From an uncultured Bacilli bacterium (GTDB taxonomy: Bacteria > Bacillota_I > Bacilli_A > ML615J-28 > CAG-313): 5,637 nucleotides of DNA. Every line of letters starts with the position of its first letter. Position 1 is the first letter of the stretch. Below the pieces are notes generated by a model. That model had not been told where the DNA came from. It ran no database searches and was given only the letters and a program-made list of their open reading frames with translations. The position numbers and the translations under genes are program-made. The DNA lies in NCBI GenBank assembly GCA_904501965.1, contig CAJGCS010000072.1, positions 1-5,637 of the forward strand, given 5' to 3'. Positions 5,319 to 5,637 of this stretch are shown piece after piece.

Positions 5319-5637
5319 TTAAACTTCTAATAAATCTTCTATTCTACATCCAAGCGCTTTCGAAAGCCTAAATAAAATATCTGCTTGAGCCTTATTTATG
5401 TTGTTTTGTCGTTGCTCATACATTTGAATATTACGAATAGACACATCTGCATTTATTGAAAGTTGTTTTTGAGAAAATCCCGCTGATATTCTTATTTTTT
5501 TTAGATTTGTTTCATTATTACAATTATTGATGTATTCATCTGCAACTATAAAAAATTTTGTTATATCTGCCTCATGAAGTGTATCATATAATGCTAAGAC
5601 CTTTTCTATTGGCAATAATTTATTTATATTATAAAAA
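5319..5637 (-). CDS. XRE-type helix-turn-helix protein, C-terminal part
   Basis: The frame is open from the right edge to TAA at 5321-5319. A TTG at 5615-5613 could start a 98-residue protein, but seven in-frame codons upstream of it are also open, no good ribosome binding site precedes it, and the N-terminal stretch (PIEKVLALYDTLHEADITKFF) looks like the inside of a longer protein. I therefore treat it as truncated by the window. Counting from that TTG, an N-terminal helical segment (1-35) is followed by a HTH_3/XRE DNA-binding domain (about 37-97). Its helices lie in FSQKQLSINADVSIRNIQMY (47-66), followed by NINKAQADILFRLSKALGC and IEDLLE. Proteins with this domain bind DNA as dimers and act as repressors or antitoxins. 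The target and any partner are not visible. Its nearest neighbour downstream is the cysteine-rich small gene. The domain call is firm; the function is unknown. Confidence 0.87.
   Translation of the reverse strand, partial: FYNINKLLPIEKVLALYDTLHEADITKFFIVADEYINNCNNETNLKKIRISAGFSQKQLSINADVSIRNIQMYEQRQNNINKAQADILFRLSKALGCRIEDLLEV

Noticed and set aside
1..5637. Reassigned UGA (tryptophan) code, since no gene ends in TGA
   Set aside because: Tryptophan is encoded by TGG in these genes, all frames stay open under the standard code without in-frame TGA, and seven stops are too few in AT-rich DNA to argue for reassignment.

Overview
The window is AT-rich and carries short, tightly packed genes with AGGTG/GGAGG-type ribosome binding sites and sigma-A-like promoters (TTGAAA / TGnTAAAAT). 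Together these suggest a low-GC Gram-positive bacterium (Bacillota, or a mollicute-like lineage using the standard code). All seven stop codons in the window are TAA or TAG. No gene is recognisable enough to name a genus, so the placement is an inference.

Layout, left to right. (1) 1-867, minus: N-terminal 289 residues of a membrane sensor histidine kinase, cut by the left edge before its ATP-binding domain. (2) 868-1005: a divergent intergenic region with a promoter for the kinase and an extended -10 promoter for the next gene. (3) 1006-1626, plus: a uridine/cytidine kinase (udk family) with an altered residue in the nucleoside-binding motif. (4) 1631-1659: a hairpin terminator shared by the converging genes. 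(5) 1650-4929, minus: a compact four-gene operon, transcribed leftwards as chrA half 1, chrA half 2, plsX, then an extended SDR NAD(P)-dependent epimerase/dehydratase. Two of its junctions are one-base TAATG overlaps; at the third, the stop codon lies inside the next ribosome binding site. (6) 4942-5084: a promoter for this operon and one or two terminators for the unit to the right. (7) 5085-5273, minus: a small cysteine-rich protein with no ATG, GTG or TTG start in frame. (8) 5319-5637, minus: an XRE-type helix-turn-helix protein whose reading frame runs off the right edge.

The operon pairs a two-subunit CHR-family anion transporter with PlsX, which commits acyl-ACP to phospholipid synthesis, and with a dehydrogenase of unknown substrate. 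The link between transport and lipid synthesis is not obvious and may be only co-transcription. The most unusual items are the cysteine-rich small gene with an apparent AUU start, and the Ser for His change in the uridine kinase specificity motif. No mobile element, CRISPR array, tRNA or rRNA was seen. No gene-free stretch exceeds 150 bases.
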